A DNA stretch of 64,000 nt from Pseudohongiella nitratireducens (GTDB lineage: Bacteria > Pseudomonadota > Gammaproteobacteria > Pseudomonadales > Pseudohongiellaceae): assembly GCF_001642735.1 (NCBI RefSeq), contig NZ_LWHM01000005.1, positions 46,490 to 110,489 of the forward strand. The letters are read 5' to 3'. Positions 39,409-49,856 of the stretch are shown here, one piece after another (positions within the stretch are counted from its first letter, which is position 1; each line of letters starts with the position of its first letter). The translations under genes and the position numbers were made by a program. The notes beneath the pieces are model-generated. The model saw nothing but the letters and a program-made list of their open reading frames with translations. It was not told where the DNA came from and did no database searches.

Positions 39409-39702
39409 TATAATATTTATTATAATTTATATACCCCAATGCCTAAACCGTGCAGCTGACTGACTTGGTTTCTGAAGGGAAAAGGAATGGTTTCTTTATT
39501 GGAATCGGATGGCCATGAGTTTGCACTCGGCTTAGTGTCGGTTGCGCTGTGCTAGATTGTTGCGTCACATTTGAGTTTGCTGGCTTCCCCCTCTCTCTGG
39601 TGAAGAAACCAGTAACCCAAACTATACCCCTCAGTCGACGTGCAGTTACACCATGATTCTGCAGTGCTTGAATGTTGGGTGGTACCCCCTGTCAATTAGC
39701 TT

Positions 39703-40977
39703 TCAAACGTCATTACAATAGATCTTTGGCAAGTCTGCCAGGCGGGTCGTGTATTGCGGGGACAGGAAAGCTCTGCGCATCGCAAACTTCTGCTCGATAC
39801 CTTGGGCAGCCAGATACATAGTGTTTCTGCCGTACTTGTTATTGATGAAATCCAGGCAGCCCATTAGCGCCTTGTTATCCTGGCTTGCTACAAACATATC
39901 TGGTTGATAGTGGCTGGTATCTATCAGTTCCAAAGCACCCACACCGCACTTGTAAAACCTGACGCCTTCAGCATAAATGGCATCTATCTGTGAGCACATG
40001 GCTTTTGTAATGACGCGAGTGTCATTTGTCGGGGCACTGAACTCACATACCATGGCTTTCCGGTAGTAGGGCTCTTTGGCATGGATTGAGCTGTGAGCAA
40101 ACACCATGACGCAGACGGCCAGGCTGTCCTGCTTTCTCAGTTTCCGTGCAATGATCGCAGCGTGAGTGGCGATGGCTTGTCTTAAAACCTGCTTCTCAGT
40201 CACGCGTTGGCCAAATGACCGTGTCGAGAAGATCTGCTTCTTTGGCGAACGAACATCATCCCAGCTGATTCTGGCGTGACCATTCAGCTCTAACACGGTA
40301 TCGGCTATCAAAACACTGAACATCTTCCGCATGCTGTCAGCTCTGGCGTTAGCCAGGTCTAAGGCTGAGTGAATACCAATGTCATTCAGTCGCTTGGAAA
40401 TCCTTCTGCCAATGCCCCAGACATCAGATACTGCCATTTGCTTGAGTATCGATTTACGTTCTTGCTCAGTCTCAATGACAGCCACACCACGAAAACCATC
40501 CAGGCGTTTAGCGGCATGGTTTGCTGCCTTTGCCAGAGTAGGCGTCAACCCCATTCCGACTCCGATGGGTAACCTGACTTCACGCCAAACCGTCCGTCGT
40601 ATTGATCTGGCATGCTCAAACCAGCCCTCAGGTGGTTTGTATGCACCTTTGCCATAAAACAAGAAACACTCGTCTATCGAGTAGATATGGCTGTACGGAG
40701 CAAATCGAGTACAGGTCTCCATCATGCGTTGAGACAAGTCTGCGTATAGCTCGTAATTCGAGCTTTTGATGACAGCACCTGCTTTCTCCAGCTCTTGTTT
40801 AACCTGGAAGTAGGGGACGAACTTTTTACCGATTCCAGCCCGTTTGGCGATGTTACACGCAGCACAGATGCAACCGTCATTGTTGGTCAACACCACTACT
40901 GGTTTATTCCGTATGGTTGGATCAAAGACCTTCTCACAACTGGCATACATCGAATTGACGTCGCAGAGTGCGTACAT
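39703..40977 (-). CDS. umuC: Y-family DNA polymerase V catalytic subunit
   Basis: A 424-residue translesion polymerase. It begins MYALCDVNSMYASCEKVFDP with the catalytic Asp in CDVNSMYASCE, has SIDECFLF (the SxDE catalytic motif) around residue 100 and the helix-hairpin-helix at ILKQMAVSDVWGIGRRISKRLNDIG. The tail LSPQYTTRLADLPKIYCN is the DUF4113-type UmuC C-terminus. With UmuD' it copies over damaged bases and raises mutation during SOS. Its start overlaps the umuD stop as TGATG. Confidence 0.96.
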   Translation of the reverse strand: MYALCDVNSMYASCEKVFDPTIRNKPVVVLTNNDGCICAACNIAKRAGIGKKFVPYFQVKQELEKAGAVIKSSNYELYADLSQRMMETCTRFAPYSHIYSIDECFLFYGKGAYKPPEGWFEHARSIRRTVWREVRLPIGVGMGLTPTLAKAANHAAKRLDGFRGVAVIETEQERKSILKQMAVSDVWGIGRRISKRLNDIGIHSALDLANARADSMRKMFSVLIADTVLELNGHARISWDDVRSPKKQIFSTRSFGQRVTEKQVLRQAIATHAAIIARKLRKQDSLAVCVMVFAHSSIHAKEPYYRKAMVCEFSAPTNDTRVITKAMCSQIDAIYAEGVRFYKCGVGALELIDTSHYQPDMFVASQDNKALMGCLDFINNKYGRNTMYLAAQGIEQKFAMRRAFLSPQYTTRLADLPKIYCNDV

Positions 40978-41384
40978 CAGGTAAAACCCTTTTTAAGAGG
41001 TCTGTGTAGCCGGATAGAGCGTGTCACCACGCCTTCGACAATAAACTCGTCACCATCTTTGAGCTGGTACTTTTTATGCCGTTTGGAGTATGAAATCAGC
41101 TGTTTGTTCTTGGTATCCGCGATCTTGCAGACAAACACACCATTGAGCGTAGCCACGATCACGTCACCTGTATTGACCGTCTCAGCCCTTGAGACGATCA
41201 ACAGGTCATGAGGGAATATACCCACGCCAGTCATGGATTCACCCTCCACAAAGCCGAGATAGGTGGCGGTTGGGTTATCTATGAGTATCTGGTCCAGTGA
41301 CATGCCTAGCTGTGTGTATTCGGCTGCTGGGGATTCGAAACCAGTGATGCCGGCTTGAGCGGCGATTGGGATGAACTTGATCAT
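40977..41384 (-). CDS. umuD: UmuD-type S24 self-cleaving protein
   Basis: A 135-residue protein. The cleavage site is Ala-Gly in AAQAGITGFES near residue 11-13, the nucleophile serine lies in VEGESMTGVGI and the general-base lysine in VFVCKIAD. RecA-stimulated self-cleavage yields UmuD', the active partner of UmuC. A perfect LexA box 18 bp upstream shows SOS control. UmuDC pairs on mobile elements are common and can raise mutation in the host when DNA is damaged. Confidence 0.95.
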   Translation of the reverse strand: MIKFIPIAAQAGITGFESPAAEYTQLGMSLDQILIDNPTATYLGFVEGESMTGVGIFPHDLLIVSRAETVNTGDVIVATLNGVFVCKIADTKNKQLISYSKRHKKYQLKDGDEFIVEGVVTRSIRLHRPLKKGFT

Positions 41385-41401
41385 GGTGTAACGTTATAAT
41401 G

Positions 41402-41417
41402 CTGTATGGATATACAG
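41402..41417 (-). promoter_or_regulatory. LexA (SOS) box of umuDC
   Basis: CTGTATGGATATACAG fits the gammaproteobacterial consensus CTGT-N8-ACAG exactly and is palindromic at its ends. It lies 18 bp before the umuD start. Confidence 0.93.
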
Positions 41418-41505
41418 TATATTCTGGCTTAGGCATTTGGTAAATACTGGGGCAGGTAGAATTCAGTTCAACTTACGGATAGTGCTTGAGAGCTTTTTAT
41501 CCAGG

Positions 41506-42216
41506 TCAAAGTGTCAGCAGAGTTGAGTACTCTTTAAGTTGTTCTTTCCGTTGCATAAAATCTGGCATCACGCGCTCGACCTCTTTCCAGAAACCAGGCG
41601 AATGGTCATGGCGCAGCAGGTGACACAGCTCATGCACTACAACGTAATCGACAAGCTGGTTTGGAGCCATCATGATCTGCCAGTTGAAATGAAGCTCACC
41701 GCGTTGTGTGCAGCTTCCCCAGCGTGACTTGAAGCTTCGGACCTCTATTGCTGCTGGCTTCACTCCTACTCGCTCTGCATACCGGTCGACTTTGTCGGTC
41801 AGTTTTAATATGGCTTGCCGTTTATACCAGCGCACCAAGGCATTGCGTATCATGTGAGGTTGCTGGCTTCCTTCGGGTGTTGAAACCAGTAAACGACCTT
41901 GAACCAGCTTCACAGGCGCAAAATTACCCTTGGTGACCTTTAGCCGGTAGTTGCGACCAAGGTAGGAAAAAGCTTCGCCAGAGACGAACTGACGGCCACT
42001 GACAGGTGCTTTCTCTCTGTGAAGAGCAATCTTCTCTTTGATCCATTTGCGCTTGGTTTTCAGCAGGCTGTCGATGCGCTCGATAGATAACTCTGTTGGC
42101 ACCACTACAGACACGGCACCATCTTCGACGCGAATGTCAGCAGTACGCTTTCTGGGGGATCTTATGACTTCGGCAATGAAGCCATTGCCGTCTCTGTATT
42201 CTGGTTTCGTAGCCAT
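41506..42216 (-). CDS. YgjP-like zinc metallohydrolase (DUF45)
   Basis: About 236 residues with the ATG at 42216 chosen over a TTG three codons earlier that overlaps hsdR. The DUF45/WLM-like signature is VVHELCHLLRHDHSPGFW (HExxH zinc motif plus later His), preceded by VRSFKSRWGSCTQRGELHFNW. Proteins of this family often sit in type I restriction operons, and here it follows hsdR by 5 bp. Its substrate and its role in restriction are not established. Confidence 0.9.
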   Translation of the reverse strand: MATKPEYRDGNGFIAEVIRSPRKRTADIRVEDGAVSVVVPTELSIERIDSLLKTKRKWIKEKIALHREKAPVSGRQFVSGEAFSYLGRNYRLKVTKGNFAPVKLVQGRLLVSTPEGSQQPHMIRNALVRWYKRQAILKLTDKVDRYAERVGVKPAAIEVRSFKSRWGSCTQRGELHFNWQIMMAPNQLVDYVVVHELCHLLRHDHSPGFWKEVERVMPDFMQRKEQLKEYSTLLTL

Positions 42217-42221
42217 CACGT

Positions 42222-45200
42222 TCAACCGAACTTCTTCCGCGCCAGCTCCAGGAACCTGTCCTGTACCGAGTTAATAACGGCTCTGTCATCCATGTGGTGT
42301 TCAATCAACGTTCGCTTTACCGCTTTGCGAAGTCGTTTTACTTCATCTGGTTTAGCGAAGAAGTCCACGATATGCGTGGCCTCCTCAAACAAACTTACTA
42401 AACCTTGGGTGATGGCTTTAACCTGAGTGTGCTGAGATTCAGCGATCATGGTGTCATCTTCAGGCGCCAGCTCACTCATCAGTATGTTGTAAAAGGAGAA
42501 CTCTGTGTCTGATAAACCAAGCTCTTCAGCTGCTTGTTCTCGCTCTGTTTCCAAACCGTCACGCAATTGCAGTAGCAACTGTACCTGTTGCTCCCACTTG
42601 CCGTTGGTTTGCTCAATAATCTCTTTCAGACGCAGGCTGAGTGACTTGTAGTACTCTGGGTCTTCATCCAGGTTTACCGTGATGTGGTGCTTGATAGCAC
42701 TTTCGATCTCGGAGGCCTTGGATTCAGGCGAACTGGCTTTCTCCAGTGACTCCTTGAAGTTATGCGCCATCAAGTCAATCGGCGGGATCTTAGGGTCAAC
42801 CCCAGTGCTGATGATGTGCTCATCAACCAGTCGACGCACCTTTTCACTGACATCCTTCAGGTTAAGTTGAGGGTCACGATATATGGTTCTGGCGCTGTTC
42901 TGGACCTTGCCCCAGAAGGTGAGGTCAGGCACAAAGGGTTTGGCAGCAATGTCAGGTAGCACTACCTCCATCTGACGAGCAAACTGCTTGTAAGCCATAT
43001 CGAATAGTTGTCGCCGTTCTTCGCTTTTGAGCGTCAGTACGTAGTCATCAACAGACCGGGTCTTTATCGATGAAAACAAAGCAGCCACACGGGTATGTGC
43101 GGCCTTCAGTTTCGGGATTTCGTCTTTCAAGGTGTAGTAAGCACCTTCGATGTCATCACTGCTGTAGGCTTTCAGTGCGTCGTTGAGCTGTGTCGATAAC
43201 CCAAAGTAATCCATGACATAGCCACGTTGCTTGTCTTTGTAGGTACGGTTAACCCTGGCAATGGCCTGCATCAGCGTATGGTCTTTGAGGTTTCGATCTA
43301 TGTACATCACCTGCAGGATTGGGGCATCGAAACCAGTTAACAGCATGTCTTTGACAATGAGGAAGGTTGTGGGGTTCTCACTGAGCGGCTTGGTGAATTC
43401 CTTTATCACCTTGGTTTGATGTGCCTTGTCAGTGTATTGGGCGATATAGGCTATATCGTTGTGACTGCCAGAGATTATCACCTCTGAGGGTGGCGCCTCT
43501 AACTCATCGAGTGTCTTTTTGTACAGGGTGGCAGCATGTCTGCTGCCGACAACGATCATGGCTTTAAAGCCTTCAGGCTGGATCTTGCTGCGGTAGTGCT
43601 TCAATAGGTCAATACATACCCAACGGATTCGTGCTGGTGCTTCTCGTACCGCTCGTTCGACTCCGTACTTCTTGCGGATCTCACGCTTGTCTTCGTCACT
43701 GTAGTCATGAAAGTACTCGTCAAACAGAGCGTCCAGGGAATCACCTACGACATCCGTTTCTACCTGCCTGCCTTCGTAGATGATGGGAATAGTAGCGCCG
43801 TCATCGACAGCCTCGTTGATCTTGTACTGGTCAATGTAACCACCGAAAGCCTGGTCCATCTTCTGACTTTCAAGCAGAGGTGTTCCTGTAAATCCAATCC
43901 TGGGGGCATTAGGTAGAGCCGCTGTGATAGTAGCTGCCAAGTTACCAAACTGGGTGCGGTGGGCTTCGTCGGCAAGAACAATGACTTTGTCGCTGGTGTT
44001 CAAGTCAGTGAATGACTTGCTGGGATCTTCGCTTGCTGCTTCCGCTTCAGCGTCGCGAAACTTCTGTACCGTGGCTGTGACGATGTCAGAGGTGTCGCTC
44101 CTCAGTAGCTCACGCAGCTCATTGACTGAGTTGGCATTCTTAATGGTTTCGCTTTGAGCTTCCCTGAATGTGGCTGATAACTGCTGATCAAGCTGGTTTC
44201 GGTCGGTAATAAAAACCAGCTTGTACTGCTGAAGCTCTGGGTCACGGCGCATCTTAACTGCCAGCATCACCATGGTCAGTGACTTACCAGAACCTTGGGT
44301 ATGCCAGATAACACCGGACCTCTCCTTGCGTGACTCTTTAGAGTGAAGCCGCTCAATGACTTTGTTCACAGCACGGTACTGCTGGTAACGAGCAACTTTT
44401 TTGATCAGCCTGCCATCGACGGCCTCATACAAAGTAAAGTTCTGAATGAGGTCAAGGAAAGTAGCAGGGGAGAACATACCTGCCAGCAAGCGTGCCTGAG
44501 GTGTTATTTTATGTTCTGTTGCCTCTGCCTGGTTTAGGCTGTTATTTGATGTGTACTCAGGGGCAGGGTGATCACTGACCTGGTTGGTTTCAATAGGTGT
44601 CAGTGATGCCAGTATATCCTCATCGTTCATCGGCCAGGCATCTTTCCACTCGCTGTAGTGCTGTGACAAGGAGCTTATCGTACCGACACGGCACTGATCC
44701 CTGCATGTAGATACCATTAGCTGGTTGTACCAGAACAGCTTGCTCATGCCTTCTTCACTGGCTGGATCCCGGAGGTTGGCATATCGGCGTAGCTGGTCTA
44801 TCCCATCTGCCACGGGAACAGTAGAGAGATAAGGAGACTTGCACTCGATGACAGCTAAAGGCAAACCATTCACATAGCAAACGATGTCAGGGAAGATGTT
44901 CTGGTGAGGGCCCTCATACTTCACCTGGTTGGTGCAAAGGAAGTCGTTGTTGCTGGGTTCATCAAAGTCGATGATGCGAACAGTCTGTGCTTTACGGCCT
45001 TTGCCCAGGTCCTGGTCCACTGACAGGTAGTTAACCAACTTCTGGTAAATGGCATGGTTGTACTCCATTAAACCAGCATGGATAGGATGGGTAATTTCAC
45101 GCATGACCTTGCGCAGGTTCTCTTCGCTAATCCAGGGGTTCAGTTTACGTAAGGATGCTTCGAGACGGTTTGCCAGAACGACATCACGTAAGTAGTCACG

Positions 45201-45326
45201 GCGGTTGGGTGAGTCTTCAGCGCTTGCCAATGGCGCCAGCTCTACCCCTGAGACGTATGTCCAGCCCAGCTTCTGAAGCTGCTGGAGTGCGGGTTGCTCT
45301 ACCTTGTCGTTCTCGTCCTTAAACAT
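42222..45326 (-). CDS. hsdR: Type I restriction enzyme, endonuclease/translocase subunit
   Basis: A 1034-residue motor-nuclease. The N-terminal PD-(D/E)xK nuclease part shows FPDIVCYVNGLPLAVIECKSPY; the helicase part has Walker A HTQGSGKSLTM, DEAH-type box VLADEAHRTQFG, a GFTGTPLL motif, and LLTGFDAPILQVMYIDR and QAIARVNRTY in the second RecA fold. A helical C-terminal part binds the modification complex. With HsdM and HsdS it cuts unmodified DNA after translocation. It follows hsdS by 18 bp; note the order M-S-R in one operon. Confidence 0.97.
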   Translation of the reverse strand: MFKDENDKVEQPALQQLQKLGWTYVSGVELAPLASAEDSPNRRDYLRDVVLANRLEASLRKLNPWISEENLRKVMREITHPIHAGLMEYNHAIYQKLVNYLSVDQDLGKGRKAQTVRIIDFDEPSNNDFLCTNQVKYEGPHQNIFPDIVCYVNGLPLAVIECKSPYLSTVPVADGIDQLRRYANLRDPASEEGMSKLFWYNQLMVSTCRDQCRVGTISSLSQHYSEWKDAWPMNDEDILASLTPIETNQVSDHPAPEYTSNNSLNQAEATEHKITPQARLLAGMFSPATFLDLIQNFTLYEAVDGRLIKKVARYQQYRAVNKVIERLHSKESRKERSGVIWHTQGSGKSLTMVMLAVKMRRDPELQQYKLVFITDRNQLDQQLSATFREAQSETIKNANSVNELRELLRSDTSDIVTATVQKFRDAEAEAASEDPSKSFTDLNTSDKVIVLADEAHRTQFGNLAATITAALPNAPRIGFTGTPLLESQKMDQAFGGYIDQYKINEAVDDGATIPIIYEGRQVETDVVGDSLDALFDEYFHDYSDEDKREIRKKYGVERAVREAPARIRWVCIDLLKHYRSKIQPEGFKAMIVVGSRHAATLYKKTLDELEAPPSEVIISGSHNDIAYIAQYTDKAHQTKVIKEFTKPLSENPTTFLIVKDMLLTGFDAPILQVMYIDRNLKDHTLMQAIARVNRTYKDKQRGYVMDYFGLSTQLNDALKAYSSDDIEGAYYTLKDEIPKLKAAHTRVAALFSSIKTRSVDDYVLTLKSEERRQLFDMAYKQFARQMEVVLPDIAAKPFVPDLTFWGKVQNSARTIYRDPQLNLKDVSEKVRRLVDEHIISTGVDPKIPPIDLMAHNFKESLEKASSPESKASEIESAIKHHITVNLDEDPEYYKSLSLRLKEIIEQTNGKWEQQVQLLLQLRDGLETEREQAAEELGLSDTEFSFYNILMSELAPEDDTMIAESQHTQVKAITQGLVSLFEEATHIVDFFAKPDEVKRLRKAVKRTLIEHHMDDRAVINSVQDRFLELARKKFG

Positions 45327-45344
45327 AACATCCAGAGCCTACAG

Positions 45345-46619
45345 CTATGCTGTGGCTGCCTCCTCTTGGTTTACGTTAACGCGGACTTTGCCAGTGAGTA
45401 GGTCTTGCATAAGACCAACTTTTAAATGTTTTAGGTGATGTAATTTAGTGTCTGTTTGGATAATTGTATTGTGTATTTTGTCAAGTGTTGAAACGATTGC
45501 TTTTTGTTCACTAAGTGGTGGCAGTGGTAATAACATCTCAGAATATTCTGTTGCGTTGATGTTTGGCTGAGCACCTATTCTGGAAGTATTCTTAATCCAG
45601 TTGTCAAATTGGTGTGATTTGGTGTACCAATATACATAGTCGGGAAGGGCTACTGTGGGGGAGATCACGAACTTAATTAGGTAGCCAGCAAATACAGTAA
45701 GTATTTCTCCTTGGTGTAGATAACTTTTACCAACAGTATTACCTGTTCGAGCAATTAGTAAATCACCTTTAGACAAGTAATATCCTTCTGCTGCCTGAGG
45801 ATCAATTCCAACTGCAGAGGTTGTGTCAAGCTCCCCATTATCAAGAATATCAGTAATTCGTATGTATCTAGGGCTTGTTGGTTCATATGCCACAGCAGGA
45901 GCATTGGCGCCATATTTAGGTTTCTTTGAAAGTAGTGAACCTAGACATGCGCTGCACCATTCAGAGGGAATCCTCCCCACAGGCGAATCCTTGAACTCAG
46001 TATGCCCAATGCCTTTGGTTAACAGCTCCTGCATCATGCCGGTTTTGAGGTCTTTCAGCTTTTCGATCTGCGCTCGTGTTTTCTCAATCACCTCGTCCAC
46101 TGAGGAGAGGATGGTGGCGATTTTCTTTTGTTCGGGGAGTGGTGGTTCGAGCACTTTAATCTTCGATAATGCGCCTCGAGCGATACGTGTACGAGTGGTG
46201 CCACTTGCATTCAAGTCAATTTGGTAGCGGAACTGAGAAGAGTTAATAGCAGACATTAACCAGTAATGATCGGCGTTTGTGGTCCGTATGATTGCTATGT
46301 CTACAACTGTTGCCGCACGTCGATCTTTACCCGGGTATAAACAAGCGCGACCAAGAGGTTCAGGCATCCGTGCAATAAGAATGTCGTGTTCTTGTAGCGC
46401 TGTACACCTCAGTCGAGAAAATTGCTCGTCATTCATGAATCGGGCTGACTTGTTAATAAACGTCCCATCGCCGATGTCAGCGAGCTGGATCAGTCTGTTG
46501 CTCCCAAATGGATCTTGGTCTTTACTTTCTACCCAGTCTCCGTCACTAAACAGGGACTTGGATGCAGTTATTTGCCCGATTGAAGATTCTTTCCACCCTT
46601 TAGGTATTGAGTTACTCAT
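45345..46619 (-). CDS. hsdS: Type I restriction enzyme, specificity subunit
   Basis: A 424-residue protein with two target-recognition domains, each followed by a conserved helix: [19 protein letters not shown] near residue 165 and [20 protein letters not shown] near residue 365. The second helix ends [17 protein letters not shown]. It sets the bipartite DNA target, which cannot be read from sequence alone. Codon use looks more AT-rich than in hsdM, as often seen in exchanged specificity genes. It overlaps hsdM by eight bases. No second hsdS copy or inversion site is seen. Confidence 0.96.
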   Translation of the reverse strand: MSNSIPKGWKESSIGQITASKSLFSDGDWVESKDQDPFGSNRLIQLADIGDGTFINKSARFMNDEQFSRLRCTALQEHDILIARMPEPLGRACLYPGKDRRAATVVDIAIIRTTNADHYWLMSAINSSQFRYQIDLNASGTTRTRIARGALSKIKVLEPPLPEQKKIATILSSVDEVIEKTRAQIEKLKDLKTGMMQELLTKGIGHTEFKDSPVGRIPSEWCSACLGSLLSKKPKYGANAPAVAYEPTSPRYIRITDILDNGELDTTSAVGIDPQAAEGYYLSKGDLLIARTGNTVGKSYLHQGEILTVFAGYLIKFVISPTVALPDYVYWYTKSHQFDNWIKNTSRIGAQPNINATEYSEMLLPLPPLSEQKAIVSTLDKIHNTIIQTDTKLHHLKHLKVGLMQDLLTGKVRVNVNQEEAATA

Positions 46620-48336
46620 ACCCCAACTCCTTGAGGTAGCCTTTCATCGTTTCCTCAGCTTCAGCAACCTGCTGGTCCAGCTCCTTCAACGACACCCGAT
46701 ACTTATCCCACCAGCGCTCTAATTGAGACATAACCTGGCTGTCCGCTTCGCCAGCTAATTCCCTGATAGCTTCTTTGGTTTCAATCTCTGGTTTGAACTC
46801 GAAGTACTCAGCATCACGCTGAACAAAGACACGTGTAACATCAAAGTCCCCCAGGATCTCTTCCCGGATGTATTCGCTCTCAACCTCTCTGACCGGTACA
46901 CCACCATGCAAAACAGCCCTGACATCAAAGATCTCTGGTGGTGGCGAAGTGTCAGCATAGCGCCGAATGTTGAGATTGAAGTCATTCTCAGCTATGTCGT
47001 CCAGGTTAACGACAGAGGAATAACGCTTAATCTCAGCGTAGTTCTCGAAGGTCGCCACGATCTTCTCAATGTCCTGGTCACGTAGACGGTTCTGGTTTTT
47101 GCCTTCTTCGTACTCCAGCTCACTGTTGATAAACAGAACCTTGTCTTTGCGCTCTGCTGGCTTGTTCTTGTTGATGATGAGCAAACAGGCAGGAATTCCT
47201 GTGCCGTAGAACAACGCAGCCGGTAAGCCAATAACTGCTTCCAGTAAATCATCTTGGAGTATGCCTTCGCGAATTCGCTTCTCGCTGGAACCACGGAACA
47301 GCACACCATGGGGCATGACTACGCCCATCATGCCTTCCTGGTTTAAGCTGGCAATCATGTGCTGGACGAAAGCCAGATCACCCGCATCTTTTGGTGGTGT
47401 GCCATAGGGGAAGCGACCATAAGGGTCGTTGTCGGCTTCGTCCTTACCCCATTTCTTGAGGCTGAAGGGTGGGTTGGCAATAACGCGATCAAAGGTGACC
47501 AACTCTCCGCCCTGGGTGTGCTGCGGCTCTCGTAAGGTATCGCCTTTCTTGATGTCGGCACTGTAGACACCGTGCAGGAACATGTTCATCTTACAGATGG
47601 CCCAAGTGTTCAGGTTCATCTCCTGTCCGTTCAGGGACAGGTTAGCTGGGTTCTCTCCATGCTCAGCCAGGTAATTACGTGTTTGTACCAGCATACCGCC
47701 GGAGCCTACTGTGGGGTCGTAGATACGCATGCCAGCCTGTGGCTTGAGCAGAGAAATCAGCAAATGGACCACCTCATGAGGGGTATAGAACTCACCACCC
47801 TTCTTGCCAGCACTGTCGGCAAACATCTTGATGAGGTACTCGTATGCCGTACCTAACAGGTCAGAGCGCTCAAAATCAGCATTTCGGAGGCGATATTTAT
47901 TGAAGTGGCTGAGCAGGTCACGCAGCTTCGTATCTGATAGCTTGTTTTTAATGTTGAAGTCGATGGAGACCAGCACACCTTCCAGTGTGCCGTTGTACTC
48001 TTCAATGGCTTCAGTGGCCTCATTAAGTTTAGAGCCGATGTCATGTTTCAGGTCTTTCAAGGCATTCCAGCGGGCCTGTGGTGGTACGTAGAACGTCTTG
48101 TCGTACTCATCTACATCATCGGCGAAAGCTTCAGCTTGCTCCTGACTCTTGCCTTGAGATAGGTAATGTTCAACTACTTGCTCTTTGGCTTCATCAAAAG
48201 CATCAGAGAGGCGCTTTAAGAACAGCATCCCGAAGATGTAGTCCTTATACTCAGAAGCATCCATGTTGCCGCGCAGGATGTCAGCGGCTTCCCAGAGGAA
48301 GGACTCAAGTTGCTGTAGGGTTATATTGTGGCTCAT
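46612..48336 (-). CDS. hsdM: Type I restriction enzyme, methyltransferase subunit
   Basis: About 574 residues; the ATG at 48336 is preferred to the TTG one codon earlier. The N-terminal HsdM_N helical part ([36 protein letters not shown]) is followed by the adenine methyltransferase domain with the S-adenosylmethionine motif [10 protein letters not shown] and catalytic NPPF in [15 protein letters not shown]. It methylates adenine in the target set by HsdS. First gene of the operon; about 190 bp of gene-free sequence precedes it. Confidence 0.97.
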   Translation of the reverse strand: MSHNITLQQLESFLWEAADILRGNMDASEYKDYIFGMLFLKRLSDAFDEAKEQVVEHYLSQGKSQEQAEAFADDVDEYDKTFYVPPQARWNALKDLKHDIGSKLNEATEAIEEYNGTLEGVLVSIDFNIKNKLSDTKLRDLLSHFNKYRLRNADFERSDLLGTAYEYLIKMFADSAGKKGGEFYTPHEVVHLLISLLKPQAGMRIYDPTVGSGGMLVQTRNYLAEHGENPANLSLNGQEMNLNTWAICKMNMFLHGVYSADIKKGDTLREPQHTQGGELVTFDRVIANPPFSLKKWGKDEADNDPYGRFPYGTPPKDAGDLAFVQHMIASLNQEGMMGVVMPHGVLFRGSSEKRIREGILQDDLLEAVIGLPAALFYGTGIPACLLIINKNKPAERKDKVLFINSELEYEEGKNQNRLRDQDIEKIVATFENYAEIKRYSSVVNLDDIAENDFNLNIRRYADTSPPPEIFDVRAVLHGGVPVREVESEYIREEILGDFDVTRVFVQRDAEYFEFKPEIETKEAIRELAGEADSQVMSQLERWWDKYRVSLKELDQQVAEAEETMKGYLKELGYE

Positions 48337-48529
48337 CAATCAGTTCCATTGGTTTAGGCGACCGCGACATTGAAGCGTCTTGGCACTCCATTTCTTATCA
48401 GATCAGGGGATAAATAGCTTTGAGTCTAGCGACAAGACTGGTCTGTGGCAATAAGACCTCCAGGTAATAAGCCAGACAAAAAAATAACATCCTGCAACGC
48501 CAGGGCTCTGGCATTACAGGGGAAGTGAG

Positions 48530-48859
48530 TTATTTAAGCTGATCAACGACTGTCATCAATAGCTGTTGATCTTCAGCGGTATTGATCCGTGTCCCACAAA
48601 GGCTCTTAAAGCCCTTGAACTTCACCATCATGAACATCTGAACCTTGATGTTAGTGAAGTAGGTCGGGTCTTCTGGACAGATAGCCATGACCTTCCAGTA
48701 CCCTTGTAAAACCAGTGAGGTACGTGAATCCATGACGTGCTCACCTCCACAGGCACACTGATACCAGTGACCGTAGTAGGGTGATAGGTCCATGCGGTTG
48801 TGCATGGCGTTGCCGAAGCTGTTTAAGAAGTTATCAAGGGGAAGCAACTTGACGGACAT
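48530..48859 (-). CDS. Unrecognised small protein with four cysteines
   Basis: A 109-residue protein. Cysteines at about 35, 37, 61 and 88 (CACGGEH, ICPED, SLCGTR) are spaced as if to hold a metal, possibly zinc. No family recognised. It lies between radC and hsdM, 44 bp after the radC stop is passed in transcription order, and probably shares an operon with radC. Confidence 0.6.
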   Translation of the reverse strand: MSVKLLPLDNFLNSFGNAMHNRMDLSPYYGHWYQCACGGEHVMDSRTSLVLQGYWKVMAICPEDPTYFTNIKVQMFMMVKFKGFKSLCGTRINTAEDQQLLMTVVDQLK

Positions 48860-48903
48860 AGTTAATCCTTATTGGTTTGGTTGGTTGTTGAAGTTGTAGT
48901 GGT

Positions 48904-49386
48904 TTAAAGGAGACCGCGATCAGCCAGTGAGACACAGCCCTCGGTAGCCACAATGATGTGGTCCAAAGTCCTAATGTCGATTGTGGCCAAGGCTTCCTTG
49001 AGCCGCCTGGTAATTGCGATGTCAGCCTGACTGGGTTCAGGTAAGCCAGATGGATGGTTGTGGGTGAAGATCACAGCAGCTGCATTTAGCTCCAGGGCCT
49101 TTCTGACGACCACTCTTGGGTATACCGCCGCACCGTCAATAGTGCCTCTGAACAGATCCACGAACTTAATCAACCGATGCTGGTTGTCCAGGTACATACA
49201 ACCGAAGTGCTCGTCAGGTCTATCTGCCAGTTTCAGTTGACAGTACCGTTTAACGCTTTCTGAGTTAGTCATGGCGTCTTGCTGCCTGGCAGACTGCTCC
49301 AGTATTCCGATAGCTTCGCGGATTACTGATTCCTTGTGAGAGTCCTGTTGATTCTGGTTTGATGGGTAGTGGGTTTGTGCGTTCAT
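48904..49386 (-). CDS. radC: RadC-like JAB-domain protein
   Basis: A 160-residue protein with the JAMM zinc motif in AAVIFTHNHPSGLPEPSQADI and HFGCMYLDNQHRLIKF at the front of the fold. RadC proteins are frequent on integrative elements and phages; despite the name a repair role is not proven. Compared with chromosomal RadC (about 220 residues) this is the short, element-borne type lacking the N-terminal helix-hairpin-helix. It precedes the four-Cys gene. Confidence 0.9.
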   Translation of the reverse strand: MNAQTHYPSNQNQQDSHKESVIREAIGILEQSARQQDAMTNSESVKRYCQLKLADRPDEHFGCMYLDNQHRLIKFVDLFRGTIDGAAVYPRVVVRKALELNAAAVIFTHNHPSGLPEPSQADIAITRRLKEALATIDIRTLDHIIVATEGCVSLADRGLL

Positions 49387-49544
49387 TAAATCTCCTTAGT
49401 AGTGCTGGATTTCCCGCGCATGCGCGTTAGCGCTTAAAGAGAGTCAATGACAGGTTAGCCTTTGGACTGTCTGACTGGCTTGTCAGTGTGTTGTGTGATG
49501 TGTCAAAAGAAGAGGGCACCACCGTTGAGGTGATGCCGTGATGG

Positions 49545-49745
49545 TCATGAGGGTTTTGGAAGTGAAGGGATGGATTGAGTTAGCTCGGCCAGCTTCTGCT
49601 CTTGCTCGATACCATAGCGTTCGGCATAGCCTGCTGATGTGACCTCGGCTACTTTGCCGATGTTATCTGCAGCGTTTGCGAACCGGTTGATTGCGCTGAA
49701 AACCATAGCGACTGCATTCCATATGTTGTTCCACGCGTTACCCAT
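49545..49745 (-). CDS. Unrecognised 66-residue protein
   Basis: The ATG at 49745 has AGGAG seven bases upstream, which supports translation. The N-terminal half (GNAWNNIWNAVAMVFSAINRFANAADNIGKV) can form an amphipathic helix and the C-terminus is charged then Pro-rich. No family recognised. It lies between radC and the EEP nuclease gene, and a G10 tract is found about 115 bp upstream of it. Confidence 0.55.
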   Translation of the reverse strand: MGNAWNNIWNAVAMVFSAINRFANAADNIGKVAEVTSAGYAERYGIEQEQKLAELTQSIPSLPKPS

Positions 49746-49856
49746 GTAAGTACTCCTGATTGCTGGTTTAGTAAGGACGATAGGTGCCACTTCATATGCG
49801 TCAGCATCGGTGAGAAGGTGGGGTAGGGTAGTGATTTTTATGGAAACCAGAAGGTA

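Larger units (their letters stand above)
38970..39702. other. 733-bp gene-free region with two long hairpins
   Basis: No credible gene is seen. The region holds two long inverted repeats (39104-39206 and 39314-39408), described separately, and presumably the promoter of the int/xis operon near 38990-39010. A short AT-rich stretch at 39408-39435 follows the second hairpin. Confidence 0.6.

Noticed and set aside
39229..39459. Small frames on both strands across the second island hairpin
   Set aside because: Lie on inverted-repeat sequence and lack ribosome sites.
45345..46619. Phase-variable hsdS
   Set aside because: No second specificity gene, inverted hsdS copy or simple repeat tract was seen in or beside the gene.
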